64,000 nt of DNA from Taibaiella helva (GCF_003545695.1 NZ_QUZZ01000002.1:186001-250000), one strand, 5' to 3'; counted from the first letter of the stretch, positions 7,997 to 18,919 are shown. Made by a program: numbers and translations. The notes: generated from the sequence alone by a model not told the origin.

Positions 7997-10900
7997 ATGA
8001 AGACGATTCACCTTGCTAACGAGCCGCGCAGCGCGAAAAGCCCTGCGGGGCTTGCGCTCCTTCTTTCGTTTTTCCTTCTTTCCTGCTTTTCTTCCTGCAG
8101 CAACCGCAACGAAGTGCAGGTGGTGGACAAGAACTTTGACGTTGAGGTAGAACAGCAGCAAAACCTGGTGTTCCGTTTCAACAAGGACCTGTACCCCGAT
8201 AGCCTGCTCAACCGCTGGGACACGACGAAGTACATCGAGTTTGAGCCCAAAGTAGCAGGCTCGTTCCGGTGGAACAGCTCCAGCGAATTGGTATTTTCGC
8301 CGGCCAGTGGCTTCCGTCCTGGCGTGGAGTATAAGGCAATGCTGACGCGGCATATCCTCAGCAAGGGGAAAAAAGAATACCGTTTTTCTAAAAGCCAGGT
8401 GCTGAGCTTCCACACGGCGCCGATGAAGGTACAGCAGGCGCATACCTCCTGGATGCGCGGAAGGGAATCGGGTAATGTGATGGTACAGCTCGACCTGGAA
8501 TTCAATTACGAGACCAATATCACAGAAGCGGCGGCAAAGCTTAAGCTGAGCGCCAACGGCAACCCGGTAAGCTATAATGTCGTGAACAGCGGTATAGGCA
8601 AAACCTTATCGGTACAGCTGCTGCCGCTCAACGACAAGGATGAGGAAGTAAAGCTGGATATAACCCTGGCCAAAGGCGTACCCATAGCGAACAGCAAGGT
8701 CAGCTCCATTGCCGATACCAGCTTCAGCACATCCATTGCCTCGCGCTTTACCCTGGCCGTAACCGACGTGCAGGCGCAGCATACCGGTGTGGAGGGCATT
8801 GTGAACATCAGCCTGTCGCAGCCGGTAGCCGAAGAAGGCCTTAAGGACAAGATCAAAATCGAGCCCGCCGTAGCCTTTGATGTAACCGCCAATGAAAGCG
8901 GCTTCATCCTGACCAGCGGCGAATTTGACCCTAAGAAGACCTACCAGGTAACGCTGAGCACCGCGCTGGAAGGCACTTTCGGCGGCAAGCTGAAAGAGGA
9001 AACCACTAAAGAGGTCATGTTCGGCGAGCTGGACCCCGCCATTAATTTTATCAACAGCAAAGGCCTTTACCTGTCTTCGAAAGGCTATCGCAACCTGGCG
9101 CTGAACATTGTGAACGTACCCAAGGTTGAGGTAACGGTGGTCAAAGTATATGAGAACAATATGCTGCAGCTGTTCCGTGGCGGCTCCAGCTATGGCTATT
9201 CCTACGATGAAGACGATGACTATCACAACTATGAATATTACAACACCCAGAACCTCGGCGATACCGTATTTACCACCAGCTACGATGTTTCCAAATTGCC
9301 TAAGAATAATGCCGCGCACCTGCTGCATCTCGACTTCAGCGATAAGCTCAAAGGATACAACGGCGTCTATGTGATCACGATCGCCTCTTCGGAGCAGAAA
9401 TGGCTGCAGCAGAGCAAAATCCTTTCCCTATCTGACATCGGGCTTATCCTCAAGCAGGAGCAAGACAAGATGTACGTTTTCGCCAATTCGATACGGAATG
9501 CCTCACCGCTGAAAAATGTAAAGGTCTCTTTCATCTCTACTACCAACCAGCAGGTGTACAGCACCGAGACCAATGGTGATGGCGAAGCGGTATTTGAGAA
9601 CATCAAAGAAAAGGCGCCGGGCTTCAATGTCGGTATGGTAACGGCGAAGATGGGAGAGGAATACAGCTTTATCTGGCTCGATCAGAGCAGGGTGGAAACC
9701 TCCCGCTTCGATGTGGGGGGCAGGAGCACGAATGCTACAGGGCTGAATGCCTGGATCTATGCCGAACGCAGCCTCTACCGGCCCGGAGAGACCATTCATG
9801 CCAGCGCTATCGTAAGGGATGAAAGCTGGGGACAGCCGGGCGAAATGCCGGTAAAGCTGCGTCTCCTGATGCCCAATGGTAAAGAGTTTGCTACCCGGAG
9901 AAAGATACTGGATGAGCAGGGCAGCACCGAAACCGATTTTGCCATACCGCATACGGCGCTTACCGGTACTTATGTACTGCAGGCTTTTACGGGCAACGAT
10001 GTGCTGCTGGCTACCTACAATTTCAGCATTGAAGATTTTATGCCCGACCGCATCAAAAGCGATCTGAAACTGAATAAGGAAGATTATGGGGTGGGCGAAG
10101 AGGTATCTGCTTCTCTGCAGGCCGATAACCTGTTCGGCACACCTGCAGCCGGCCGCAATTATGAATGGGAGCTGAACCTGGACAAGGTAGCCTTTGAACC
10201 TAAAGGCTATGAGGACTACAGCTTCGATGTGGTGAAGAAGTTCAGCTTCAGTACCGTGTTCCGTTCCGGGAAGACCGACGCCTCCGGTCATGTTTCGGAA
10301 GCCGTTACGCTGGATAAGGATCTTTCGGAGACCGGCTTGCTGCAAGGCAATATACGCGCTACCGTATTCGATGAGACCGGGCGACCGGTGCATCGCTATG
10401 CCCGTTTCCAGGTCTACACCCAGCCGGTCTTTGCCGGTATCCGCAATTTCAATTCCTATGTAGGCACCCGCGTGCCGCTGAAGATAGGCCTGATCGCGCT
10501 GGATCGCAGCGGCCGTCCGCAGGCGCAGCAGCTTACCGTTTCGGTGATCCGCAGGGAGTGGCAGAACGTGATCCAGGAGAACGGCGGGAAATATAAATAT
10601 GTAGCCCAGTGGACGGAAAAAGTGCTGCAGACGCAGCAGGTAAATTGCTCGGGCAGCAATACGGTATTCTCCTATGTGCCCGATGTGAGCGGCCAGTACG
10701 AAGTAAGAGTGGCCATAGCCGGCAGCAGCAGCTATGTGGCGCAATCTTTCTATGCCTATGGTCACGGCGATACGCAATATGCTTCCTTCGAGGTCAACAA
10801 CGAGGGTAATGTAACGATCAAGGCCGATAAGGAAAGCTATGCTCCCGGCGATGCCGTCAACCTGCTCTTCACCACACCTTTTGAAGGAAGGATGCTGGTC

Positions 10901-13435
10901 AGCATCGAACGCGATAAGGTGATCGAGCACGTGTTCCTGCAGACCGAAAATAAATCGGCTTCGCTTAAGCTCAAAGCTACGGATGCCTATTTACCCAATG
11001 TCTATGTATCGGCAACCCTGTTCCGCCCGATGGATGCCAGCGATATGCCGCTTACCGTGGCGCATGGTTTCCGGAACATCAAGGTAGAAGCCAGGCAGAA
11101 TAAGCTGCCCGTCGCGGTTTCCCTTACGGAGAAATCGCGTTCGAAGACGAAGCAGGTGATCACGGTGAAAACCGTTCCCAATGCCTTCGTGACGATCGCG
11201 GCAGTAGACGAAGGCATCCTGCAGGTGAAGAACTATAAAACACCCGATCCTTACGGCTATTTCTACCAGAAGGTAGCCCTGGCGGTGAACAGCTTCGATA
11301 TCTATCCTTTGCTGCTGCCCGAATATAAGGCAACCTTATCCAGCACGGGTGGCGATGGCGGCGACGATGGCCAGAACGCCCGTGTGAATCCCCTGTTCGT
11401 GAACCGGGTGAAGAATGTTTCTTTCTGGAGCGGCATCCGGAAAGCGGATGGTAGCGGCACCGTACGCTACGAGATTGATGTGCCGCAGTTCTCCGGCGAT
11501 ATAAGGGTCATGGCCGTCGCCTATAAGGACAAAGGCTTCGGCAGCTTCGACAATCATATGAAAGTGGCCGATCCTATTGTGATCAGCAGCGCCTTGCCCC
11601 GTTTCCTGAGCCCGAAAGATGTAGTAGTGATGCCGGTAACGATGAGCAATACGACCACAAAAGATGCGCGTGCCGAGGTAACGGTTACCGTGAAAGGTCC
11701 GTTGGGCGTATCCGGCAGCAGCAGCCAGTCGGTCGATATCAAGCCCAACAGCGAAGGCCGCGCCGTATTCAATATTGTCGCAGCAGCGCAGATCGGCGCC
11801 GGTACAGTAACGGTTACCGTAAAGGCTCTGAACGAAACCTTTACCAATGAAACGGAAATAGCCGTTCGTCCGGCAGCATCGCTGCAAAAGCAATACCAGA
11901 GCGGCACTGTAGCAGCAGGCGCTACTGTGGCCATCCCGCTCAACGCCAATTTCCTTCCGGGCACCCTTTCCGGCAGCCTACTGGTAGCGACATCGCCCCT
12001 GGCGCAGTTTACGAAGAACCTGTCTTACCTGGTCAACTATCCCTATGGCTGTGTAGAACAAACAACCTCCTCCGCTTTTCCACAGCTGTACTATACCGAC
12101 CTGGTCAAGGCCTTGGGCGCCAAAGACGATAGCGATCAGAGTCCGAACTACAATGTGCAGCAGGCCATATGGAAGCTGCAATCCATGCAGCTGCCCAACG
12201 GTGCGCTCAGCTACTGGCCCGGCGGCAATTACGAGAGCTGGTGGGGTAGCGTTTATGCGGCGCACTTCCTGCTGGAAGCGCAGAGGGCGGGCTTTGACGT
12301 GAATGCCAATACCCTCAGCCGTTTGCTGGAATATGTCAAATTCCGGCTGAAGAAAAAGGAAATGATCGAATACTATTTCAACGGCAAGGAAAGAAAGAGC
12401 ATTGCCGCCAAGGAAATTCCTTATTCGCTCTACGTGCTGGCCCTGGCCCGCCAGCCGCAGCAAAGCACCATGAATTATTATAAAGGCAACCTGTCTATGC
12501 TGAGCCTGGACGGCCGTTACCTGCTTTCCGCCGCTTATGCCCTGGCCGGCATGAAGGACCAGGCCCGGCAGGTAGTGCCGCCTGCCTTCACCGGGGAGAA
12601 AGCCAATACGGTTTTCGGGGGCAGCTTCTATTCCTATACCCGCGACCGTGCGCTGGCCCTGAATGCCTTGCTGGACGTGGATCCGGCCAACCCGCAGGTG
12701 GCCGAGCTGGCGCGCCAGCTCTCCGAAGAGCTGCGCAACAATATTTATCTCAATACACAGGAAAGTGTCTTCAGCCTGCTGGCGCTGGGCAAGATCGCCC
12801 GCCGGAGCGCCGGCACCGATGCGGAGGCGCAGGTGCTGGCCGGAGGTAAAAATATTGGCACGACAAAAGGCACGCCCTTAAAGATCGATCTAAAGCCTTA
12901 TTTCAACCAGCCGATGCAGCTTAAGGTTACCGGCAAAGGACAGTATTACTTCTTCCGCGAGCTGGCGGGCATTACCGCCGACGGCAGCATAACAGAAGAA
13001 GACAAGTATATGAAAGTGCGCCGGAGCTATTACCACCGTGAAGGCAAGCCGATTGCAGGTACTACTTTCCGGCAGAATGATCTTATCGTGGTGAAGCTGG
13101 TGATCGCAGCAGAATACAGCGGGGAGATCGAGAACGTGGTCATCACCGATATGCTGCCGGCAGGCCTGGAGATCGAGAATACCCGGCTCAATGCCATGCC
13201 CAATATGAAATGGATTACTGAAGCCAAAGACAAAGATGAGCCCGATTACATGGATGTGCGCGACGACCGTCTGAACCTCTTTACCTCGGTCAACAGTACA
13301 CCAAAGACTTTCTATTACATGGTACGCGCCGTATCGCCCGGTACATACCAGCTGGGTCCCGTACAGGCTGATGCCATGTACAACGGCATGTACCATTCCT
13401 ATAACGGCGCCGGTGTGGTGAAGATCACGGAATAG
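7997..13435 (+). CDS. Alpha-2-macroglobulin family lipoprotein
   Basis: The 1812-residue protein starts with a signal sequence and a lipobox candidate at C30 (FFLLSC) or C34, so it is probably a membrane-anchored periplasmic or surface lipoprotein. An Ig-like domain and several macroglobulin (MG) domains come first (for example YRPGETIHASAIVRDE typical of MG2). The A2M core follows (FWSGIRKADGSG, PQFSGDIRVMAVAY) and then the thioester region YPYGCVEQ with C1352 and Q1355. The alpha/alpha-toroid TED domain and a C-terminal domain (VVITDMLPAGLEIEN) complete it. In this family the Cys-Gln thioester traps attacking proteases covalently. The bacterial form is often next to penicillin-binding protein 1C, but here it stands alone. 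Confidence 0.92.
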   Translation: MKTIHLANEPRSAKSPAGLALLLSFFLLSCFSSCSNRNEVQVVDKNFDVEVEQQQNLVFRFNKDLYPDSLLNRWDTTKYIEFEPKVAGSFRWNSSSELVFSPASGFRPGVEYKAMLTRHILSKGKKEYRFSKSQVLSFHTAPMKVQQAHTSWMRGRESGNVMVQLDLEFNYETNITEAAAKLKLSANGNPVSYNVVNSGIGKTLSVQLLPLNDKDEEVKLDITLAKGVPIANSKVSSIADTSFSTSIASRFTLAVTDVQAQHTGVEGIVNISLSQPVAEEGLKDKIKIEPAVAFDVTANESGFILTSGEFDPKKTYQVTLSTALEGTFGGKLKEETTKEVMFGELDPAINFINSKGLYLSSKGYRNLALNIVNVPKVEVTVVKVYENNMLQLFRGGSSYGYSYDEDDDYHNYEYYNTQNLGDTVFTTSYDVSKLPKNNAAHLLHLDFSDKLKGYNGVYVITIASSEQKWLQQSKILSLSDIGLILKQEQDKMYVFANSIRNASPLKNVKVSFISTTNQQVYSTETNGDGEAVFENIKEKAPGFNVGMVTAKMGEEYSFIWLDQSRVETSRFDVGGRSTNATGLNAWIYAERSLYRPGETIHASAIVRDESWGQPGEMPVKLRLLMPNGKEFATRRKILDEQGSTETDFAIPHTALTGTYVLQAFTGNDVLLATYNFSIEDFMPDRIKSDLKLNKEDYGVGEEVSASLQADNLFGTPAAGRNYEWELNLDKVAFEPKGYEDYSFDVVKKFSFSTVFRSGKTDASGHVSEAVTLDKDLSETGLLQGNIRATVFDETGRPVHRYARFQVYTQPVFAGIRNFNSYVGTRVPLKIGLIALDRSGRPQAQQLTVSVIRREWQNVIQENGGKYKYVAQWTEKVLQTQQVNCSGSNTVFSYVPDVSGQYEVRVAIAGSSSYVAQSFYAYGHGDTQYASFEVNNEGNVTIKADKESYAPGDAVNLLFTTPFEGRMLVSIERDKVIEHVFLQTENKSASLKLKATDAYLPNVYVSATLFRPMDASDMPLTVAHGFRNIKVEARQNKLPVAVSLTEKSRSKTKQVITVKTVPNAFVTIAAVDEGILQVKNYKTPDPYGYFYQKVALAVNSFDIYPLLLPEYKATLSSTGGDGGDDGQNARVNPLFVNRVKNVSFWSGIRKADGSGTVRYEIDVPQFSGDIRVMAVAYKDKGFGSFDNHMKVADPIVISSALPRFLSPKDVVVMPVTMSNTTTKDARAEVTVTVKGPLGVSGSSSQSVDIKPNSEGRAVFNIVAAAQIGAGTVTVTVKALNETFTNETEIAVRPAASLQKQYQSGTVAAGATVAIPLNANFLPGTLSGSLLVATSPLAQFTKNLSYLVNYPYGCVEQTTSSAFPQLYYTDLVKALGAKDDSDQSPNYNVQQAIWKLQSMQLPNGALSYWPGGNYESWWGSVYAAHFLLEAQRAGFDVNANTLSRLLEYVKFRLKKKEMIEYYFNGKERKSIAAKEIPYSLYVLALARQPQQSTMNYYKGNLSMLSLDGRYLLSAAYALAGMKDQARQVVPPAFTGEKANTVFGGSFYSYTRDRALALNALLDVDPANPQVAELARQLSEELRNNIYLNTQESVFSLLALGKIARRSAGTDAEAQVLAGGKNIGTTKGTPLKIDLKPYFNQPMQLKVTGKGQYYFFRELAGITADGSITEEDKYMKVRRSYYHREGKPIAGTTFRQNDLIVVKLVIAAEYSGEIENVVITDMLPAGLEIENTRLNAMPNMKWITEAKDKDEPDYMDVRDDRLNLFTSVNSTPKTFYYMVRAVSPGTYQLGPVQADAMYNGMYHSYNGAGVVKITE

Positions 13436-13542
13436 CCATATTGATGATGCAGGCAAGCGACACAGGGTTATGCCAGCGGGCCTGCTGCAAACATACCAGC
13501 AGGCTTATCCCTTACCTGCTCTGAAAAGACAGCAGCATCCCT

Positions 13543-15012
13543 CTATTGGAAAAGCTGTTTGACCTCCTTCTTCAGCAGCTTGCCCATGGCATTACGGGGC
13601 AGCGAGTCCGTATGTAGAAAATGCCGTGGTATTTTGTAGGGTGCGAGGCGTTCTTTCAGCCAGTCTTTTAGCAAGGCCGTGTCGGCATCGCCGGTAATGG
13701 CTGCTGCAATGGTCTCGCCCCATTCTTCGCTGGGCAGCGCTACTACAGCGCATTCCTTTACACCGGGGTGTTCCAGCAAAGCGTTTTCTATCTCCAGCGC
13801 CGAGATCTTGTAGCCTCCCGATTTGATGATATCGCTGGAGCTGCGGCCGAGTATGCGGTAGGTTCCTTCCTCATCGCGCTCTGCAATATCACCGGTACGG
13901 AACCAGTCGCCGTCAAATGATTTTGCCGTCTCTTCCGGCCGGTTCCAATAACGCCGGAACACGGTGTCGCCTTTTACCTGCAGTTCGCCCGGGCTGCGCG
14001 GCGCTTCGATGATTCTGTTCTGCTCGTCCGTCAGCCTTACTGCAACATAGGGCAGGGGAGTGCCTACATAGCCTGGTTTCCGTATGCCGTTCAGCGGATT
14101 GGAAAGCGCCATACCGATCTCGGTCATACCGTAACGCTCAAGCAAAGTATGGCCGCTGATCTGCCGCCATTGTTCCAGCACGGTTACCGGTAGCGCCGCA
14201 GAGCCGCTCACCATCAGCCGCATGCTGCGCATACCCGCCTGCCAGGCTTCCTGCGTGCGGGCATCGAGCTGTTGAAAATGCTGGATCAGCTTATGATAGA
14301 TGGTCGGTACCGCCATGAATAAAGTCAGCTCGCCCGATGTCATTCTTTCCGCCACATACGCCGGATCGAAAGCCGGCTGCATTTCCAGCATCGCCCCGTT
14401 ATACAAGGCACAGCAGGTAATGTTGACCACGCCATGTACATGATGCATGGGCAGCACATTGAGTATGCGATCGCTGCTATGCCAGGCCCAGGCTTCCGAG
14501 AGCGAACGTAGCTGCGTATCCAATTGCAGGTGGCTGATCACTACACCCTTGGGCTTTCCGGTGGTGCCGCTGGTATAGATCATCATGGCGTCGTCCGTTT
14601 GTCTCACTTCCGGGAGGCTGATGGCGGCAGGGCCATCCAGCTCTGTCAATGCGATGGTAACAGAAGGATCTGCGCAGGCCTCCTGCGCTTTCTCTGCAAA
14701 TGATGTTTCATAAAGGAAAAGCCTGGCGCCCGTGTCCTGTACCAGATAAGCGATCTCCTCTGCAGGGTGCGCGGTATGCACCGGTATAGCAATGCCTCCG
14801 GCCAGCCAGATGCCCCATTGCGTCGCCACATAGGAAAAGCCTGAAGGCACCAGGAACAATACGGGACCGGGGAAAGGGCCGTTACGATGTACAATGGCCG
14901 CAGCGATCCGCCGGGCCTCCAGCAGTAGCTGCGCATAGCTATAGCTTCCAGTGTTGTCCGTTATGGCAATACGGCTTCCGCGGCCTTTGCTTTTCTCAAT
15001 AATGGATATCAT
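13543..15012 (-). CDS. ACSF3-like malonyl-CoA synthetase (acyl-CoA synthetase)
   Basis: This is a class I adenylate-forming enzyme of 489 residues from the chosen start. It has the ATP-binding P-loop YTSGTTGKPKG, the motif ERYGMTE, the hinge region GRSSSDIIKSGGYKIS and the C-terminal catalytic lysine in PRNAMGKLLKK. Segments LPMHHVHGVVN, FMAVPTIYHKL and SGSAALP resemble the ACSF3/MatB malonyl-CoA synthetase group, so malonate activation is the best guess. Another short-chain acid is possible. The ATG at 15012 is preferred over one at 15066 because a TATCTTTG promoter box lies at 15053-15060, inside the longer frame. The gene is convergent with the macroglobulin gene. Confidence 0.85.
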   Translation of the reverse strand: MISIIEKSKGRGSRIAITDNTGSYSYAQLLLEARRIAAAIVHRNGPFPGPVLFLVPSGFSYVATQWGIWLAGGIAIPVHTAHPAEEIAYLVQDTGARLFLYETSFAEKAQEACADPSVTIALTELDGPAAISLPEVRQTDDAMMIYTSGTTGKPKGVVISHLQLDTQLRSLSEAWAWHSSDRILNVLPMHHVHGVVNITCCALYNGAMLEMQPAFDPAYVAERMTSGELTLFMAVPTIYHKLIQHFQQLDARTQEAWQAGMRSMRLMVSGSAALPVTVLEQWRQISGHTLLERYGMTEIGMALSNPLNGIRKPGYVGTPLPYVAVRLTDEQNRIIEAPRSPGELQVKGDTVFRRYWNRPEETAKSFDGDWFRTGDIAERDEEGTYRILGRSSSDIIKSGGYKISALEIENALLEHPGVKECAVVALPSEEWGETIAAAITGDADTALLKDWLKERLAPYKIPRHFLHTDSLPRNAMGKLLKKEVKQLFQ

Positions 15013-15052
15013 ATGTTGCAGCAGCCGGCGCTTTGAAAGCCTTGCCCCGCCA

Positions 15053-15060
15053 CAAAGATA
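15053..15060 (-). promoter_or_regulatory. -7 box TATCTTTG of the acyl-CoA synthetase gene
   Basis: On the minus strand this is an exact TAnnTTTG match about 40 bases before the ATG at 15012. It argues against the longer in-frame start at 15066. Confidence 0.5.
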
Positions 15061-15154
15061 GCGCATAGCTTATCCGTTTGTTAAACATGTACATATGGTT
15101 ATTTTAACCTATAACCTTAACCTGCGATTAACAGGCCTAAATAGCCCCCCGGTA

Positions 15155-15162
15155 TAACTTTG
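15155..15162 (+). promoter_or_regulatory. -7 box TAACTTTG of the first DUF1573 gene
   Basis: This is an exact TAnnTTTG match 31 bp upstream of the ATG at 15194, in an otherwise AT-rich divergent intergenic region. Confidence 0.5.
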
Positions 15163-15193
15163 TAGACAACAAAAAATAAAAACAACATCTGTT

Positions 15194-15703
15194 ATGAAAA
15201 AGACTTTCCTTGCCGTTGCAGTCGTTACGCTTGCCGCCACCGGTGCTTTTGCACAGGGTAAAAAATTGCAGCCGGTAAAAGCTACTGCTACTGAGAAGGC
15301 TGCCGTTGCTACTCAGCCTGCTGCTGTTGCTGCTACTCCGGCCGAGCCTACCACCACGATTAAATTTAAAACAGAAACACACGATTTCGGTACTTTACAG
15401 GAAGGCGATCCTGCTGAAGCTGAATTTGTGTTTACCAATACCGGCAGCAAGCCCCTGATCATCCAGAACGTTCAGCCCGGTTGCGGTTGTACTACGCCTT
15501 TCTGGTCTAAAGATCCTGTAGCGCCCGGCAAAACCGGCGTGATCAAAGCTGCTTACGGTACCAAAGGTCGCGTGGGTGCTTTCAACAAGAACATCACCGT
15601 TACCTCTACTGCCGGTACCAATGTGATCTACATCAAAGGCACTGTGGAAAAAGCGCCCGAAGGCTCCGTTCCCCAGAACAGCTCTATGATGAAGACCAAC
15701 TAA
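15194..15703 (+). CDS. DUF1573 domain secreted protein
   Basis: The 169-residue protein has a clear signal peptide (MKKTFLAVAV...GAFAQG), an Ala/Thr-rich linker and a DUF1573 Ig-like (ASH/MSP-type) domain. The domain starts HDFGTLQEGDPAE and contains the hallmark PGCGCTTP and a C-terminal strand FNKNITVTS. The family is abundant in Bacteroidota and its biochemical role is not established. A second, shorter DUF1573 gene follows after a strong terminator, so the pair is probably an old tandem duplication with separate transcription. Confidence 0.9.
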   Translation: MKKTFLAVAVVTLAATGAFAQGKKLQPVKATATEKAAVATQPAAVAATPAEPTTTIKFKTETHDFGTLQEGDPAEAEFVFTNTGSKPLIIQNVQPGCGCTTPFWSKDPVAPGKTGVIKAAYGTKGRVGAFNKNITVTSTAGTNVIYIKGTVEKAPEGSVPQNSSMMKTN

Positions 15704-15741
15704 GATCATTTCAACAGGCATGAGGTCCTGAAAGAATAGCT

Positions 15742-15791
15742 CAACACCGGGAATACAGGGCCGCTATGCCTTCCCGGTGTTGGGTTTTTTT
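15742..15791 (+). terminator. Strong terminator between the two DUF1573 genes
   Basis: CAACACCGGGAA (15742-15753) pairs perfectly with TTCCCGGTGTTG (15771-15782), followed by GGTTTTTTT. This places the start of the next gene at 15813, not at the in-frame ATG at 15777, which lies inside the terminator. Confidence 0.9.
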
Positions 15792-15812
15792 AACCCCAAA
15801 TCGAACGGACGA

Positions 15813-16214
15813 ATGAAAAGAATACTGACTGCCTTTATGCTGGTTGCCGCTTCTACTGTGGCTGTGTATGCGCAAAAAGGCGCTAAGTTTGAGTTTAAAG
15901 ATAAGAACGACACTTACGACTTCGGCACGGTAAAAGAAGGGGAGAAAGTCGTGCACGTATTTGAATTCAAGAACAGTGGCGACCAGCCCTTGCAGATACT
16001 GAAGATAGATGCCGGTTGCGGCTGCACTACACCCGAATGGCCCAAAACGCCGATCATGCCCGGCAAAAGCAGCTCGATCAAAGTCACCTTCAATACGGCC
16101 GGTAAAGTAGGCCCGGCCTATAAGGATGTCACCATCAAGTCCAATGCCGTGCTTGACGACAAATCCAAAGAGCGCTATACGCTTATCCTGAAGGGAAGCG
16201 TCGTCGCCAAATAA
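15813..16214 (+). CDS. DUF1573 domain secreted protein, second copy
   Basis: The 133-residue protein has a signal peptide (MKRILTAFMLVAASTVAVYAQ) and a single DUF1573 domain with YDFGTVKEGEKV and the same AGCGCTTPEWP signature as its upstream paralogue. It lacks the Ala/Thr-rich linker of that protein. An upstream in-frame ATG at 15777 is rejected because it sits in the preceding terminator. Function is unknown beyond probable periplasmic or surface location. Confidence 0.9.
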   Translation: MKRILTAFMLVAASTVAVYAQKGAKFEFKDKNDTYDFGTVKEGEKVVHVFEFKNSGDQPLQILKIDAGCGCTTPEWPKTPIMPGKSSSIKVTFNTAGKVGPAYKDVTIKSNAVLDDKSKERYTLILKGSVVAK

Positions 16215-16232
16215 GACTTTATTCAAAAAACA

Positions 16233-16262
16233 GAACGCTCCGGGGATCCCTCCGGAGCGTTC
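16233..16262. terminator. Hairpin after the second DUF1573 gene
   Basis: GAACGCTCCGG (16233-16243) pairs with CCGGAGCGTTC (16252-16262). A run of A precedes it on the plus strand, so the T-rich tail exists mainly for minus-strand transcription. It may work in both directions. Confidence 0.6.
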
Positions 16263-16398
16263 TTGCTGGGTATGGCAATGGAGGCAACACGCCTGTCGGA
16301 ATGCAATAGCGGTCTGAACGGCGAAAGATTTTTTCTCGCAACGCCGCAACGAATGCTGCTTTTCCCACGAACACAACATGCCGGTCGGATAGTGGTAG

Positions 16399-17790
<1,392 letters not shown>

Positions 17791-17808
17791 GCTCCCGGAA
17801 AATAATTG

Positions 17809-17844
17809 AACGAGGCTGACCTTCCAGGCAGCCTCGTTTGTCTA
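17809..17844 (+). terminator. Terminator of enolase
   Basis: AACGAGGCTG (17809-17818) pairs perfectly with CAGCCTCGTT (17829-17838), followed by a TTGTCT tail. Confidence 0.75.
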
Positions 17845-17863
17845 ATATCCTATTTTTTACAGC

Positions 17864-18733
17864 ATGAACAGAATATCGATCTGCTGCCTCATGGCTTTGC
17901 TGTTTAGTCTTGGTCATACAACCCTGTGGGGACAGCGGGAAAACAATATAGAATTTAATCTTTGGTATGCCAAGCCGGGCGATACCTTCAGGGTCTATGG
18001 CAAAACAGCCAATGTCCGCGCACAGCCCGGTAAAATGGAGACCATTACCGATTCCCTTCCCTGCGGTACACTTGTGGTGGTCCGGGAACAGGCGGGCCAT
18101 ATGGAGCAGCTGAAAGGTATTTACGCCCCCTGGGTCAGGATCCGTTACGGCGCCGGTAAAGAAGGATATATCTGGCTGGGCATGCTGGCCCTGGGCAGCC
18201 GTACCGATAAGGCGCAGCAGACTTTCCTGTACGGATTGGACTGGATCAGTCCTTCCCGGGCAAAAGATGACGACTACCAGCCTGCCATCTGGCATGTAAA
18301 GGCCAAAGCGCTTGATCCCGCGCTGCAGCTGCTGGATGAAAAGGAATTTGTGGTCAAGGCGCTGGAGACCTCGGTGACCGAAGCGAAGCTATTGGGCGAC
18401 ATGGGGCTGGAAGGGACCAGCGATATCTGGCGTATTCAGTTTGGCGGCGAAGCCTGCGGCATTCCTACCGATTACTTTTATTTCGGCTGGACGGGCCGCC
18501 AGCTCTTAGCCCTGCCCGGTAAATCGGAAGTGGGCGATGCCGGCGTCTTCTATCATTCCGAGACCCTGCTCTTTCCCAAAGAGCCCGGCGGGCAGCCCGG
18601 CCGTATCATCCGCCTGGCGGAAGAAGGCGAAGCTGACGAAGAAAAAACGGACCCCAACGGAGAAACCGTCTTCAAAGTCAAAAAGACCCGGGAAGTCTAT
18701 GCCTGGGATGGGCACCAGGCAAAGAAGCTGTAA
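17864..18733 (+). CDS. Secreted protein with an SH3-like domain
   Basis: The 289-residue protein has an N-terminal signal peptide (LMALLFSLGHTTLWG) followed by a bacterial SH3-like segment (residues ~45-105: GKTANVRAQPGK, LPCGTLVVVRE, WVRIRYGAGKEGYIWLG). Such domains usually bind peptidoglycan or peptide ligands. The C-terminal ~180 residues, with acidic stretches (EEGEADEEKTD), match nothing I recognise. It sits after the enolase terminator and has no obvious operon partner. Confidence 0.7.
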   Translation: MNRISICCLMALLFSLGHTTLWGQRENNIEFNLWYAKPGDTFRVYGKTANVRAQPGKMETITDSLPCGTLVVVREQAGHMEQLKGIYAPWVRIRYGAGKEGYIWLGMLALGSRTDKAQQTFLYGLDWISPSRAKDDDYQPAIWHVKAKALDPALQLLDEKEFVVKALETSVTEAKLLGDMGLEGTSDIWRIQFGGEACGIPTDYFYFGWTGRQLLALPGKSEVGDAGVFYHSETLLFPKEPGGQPGRIIRLAEEGEADEEKTDPNGETVFKVKKTREVYAWDGHQAKKL

Positions 18734-18852
18734 TTTCCCGCAATTTTTCCCTGCAATGCGCTACAGTGCTGTGCTGCAATTCAACCTGCCATAAAGGCGC
18801 CAAGGCGCGGTAAGGCAAAGTATCCCGCAGCGGTGCGGTGGCGCAGAGAGAA

Positions 18853-18874
18853 AATAGGAAAGTACTTTCCTATT
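18853..18874 (-). terminator. Perfect 22-bp palindrome, possible terminator of the GT117 gene
   Basis: AATAGGAAAGT is followed directly by its reverse complement. As RNA it gives a 9-bp stem with a GTAC loop. On the minus strand it is followed by TTTTCTC and lies 46 bases past the GT117 stop. It could equally be a dyad protein-binding site. Confidence 0.45.
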
Positions 18875-18919
18875 CTATATAAAAAAGATTCCGCGCCGCG
18901 CCGCCGCCGCGAGTATTCA

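Noticed and set aside
9503-10930. 475-codon minus-strand frame inside the macroglobulin gene
   Set aside because: It is antisense to a gene with continuous MG-domain coding and has no family features.
15777-15812. ATG at 15777 as the start of the second DUF1573 protein
   Set aside because: It lies within the terminator of the preceding gene, and the real signal peptide begins at 15813.
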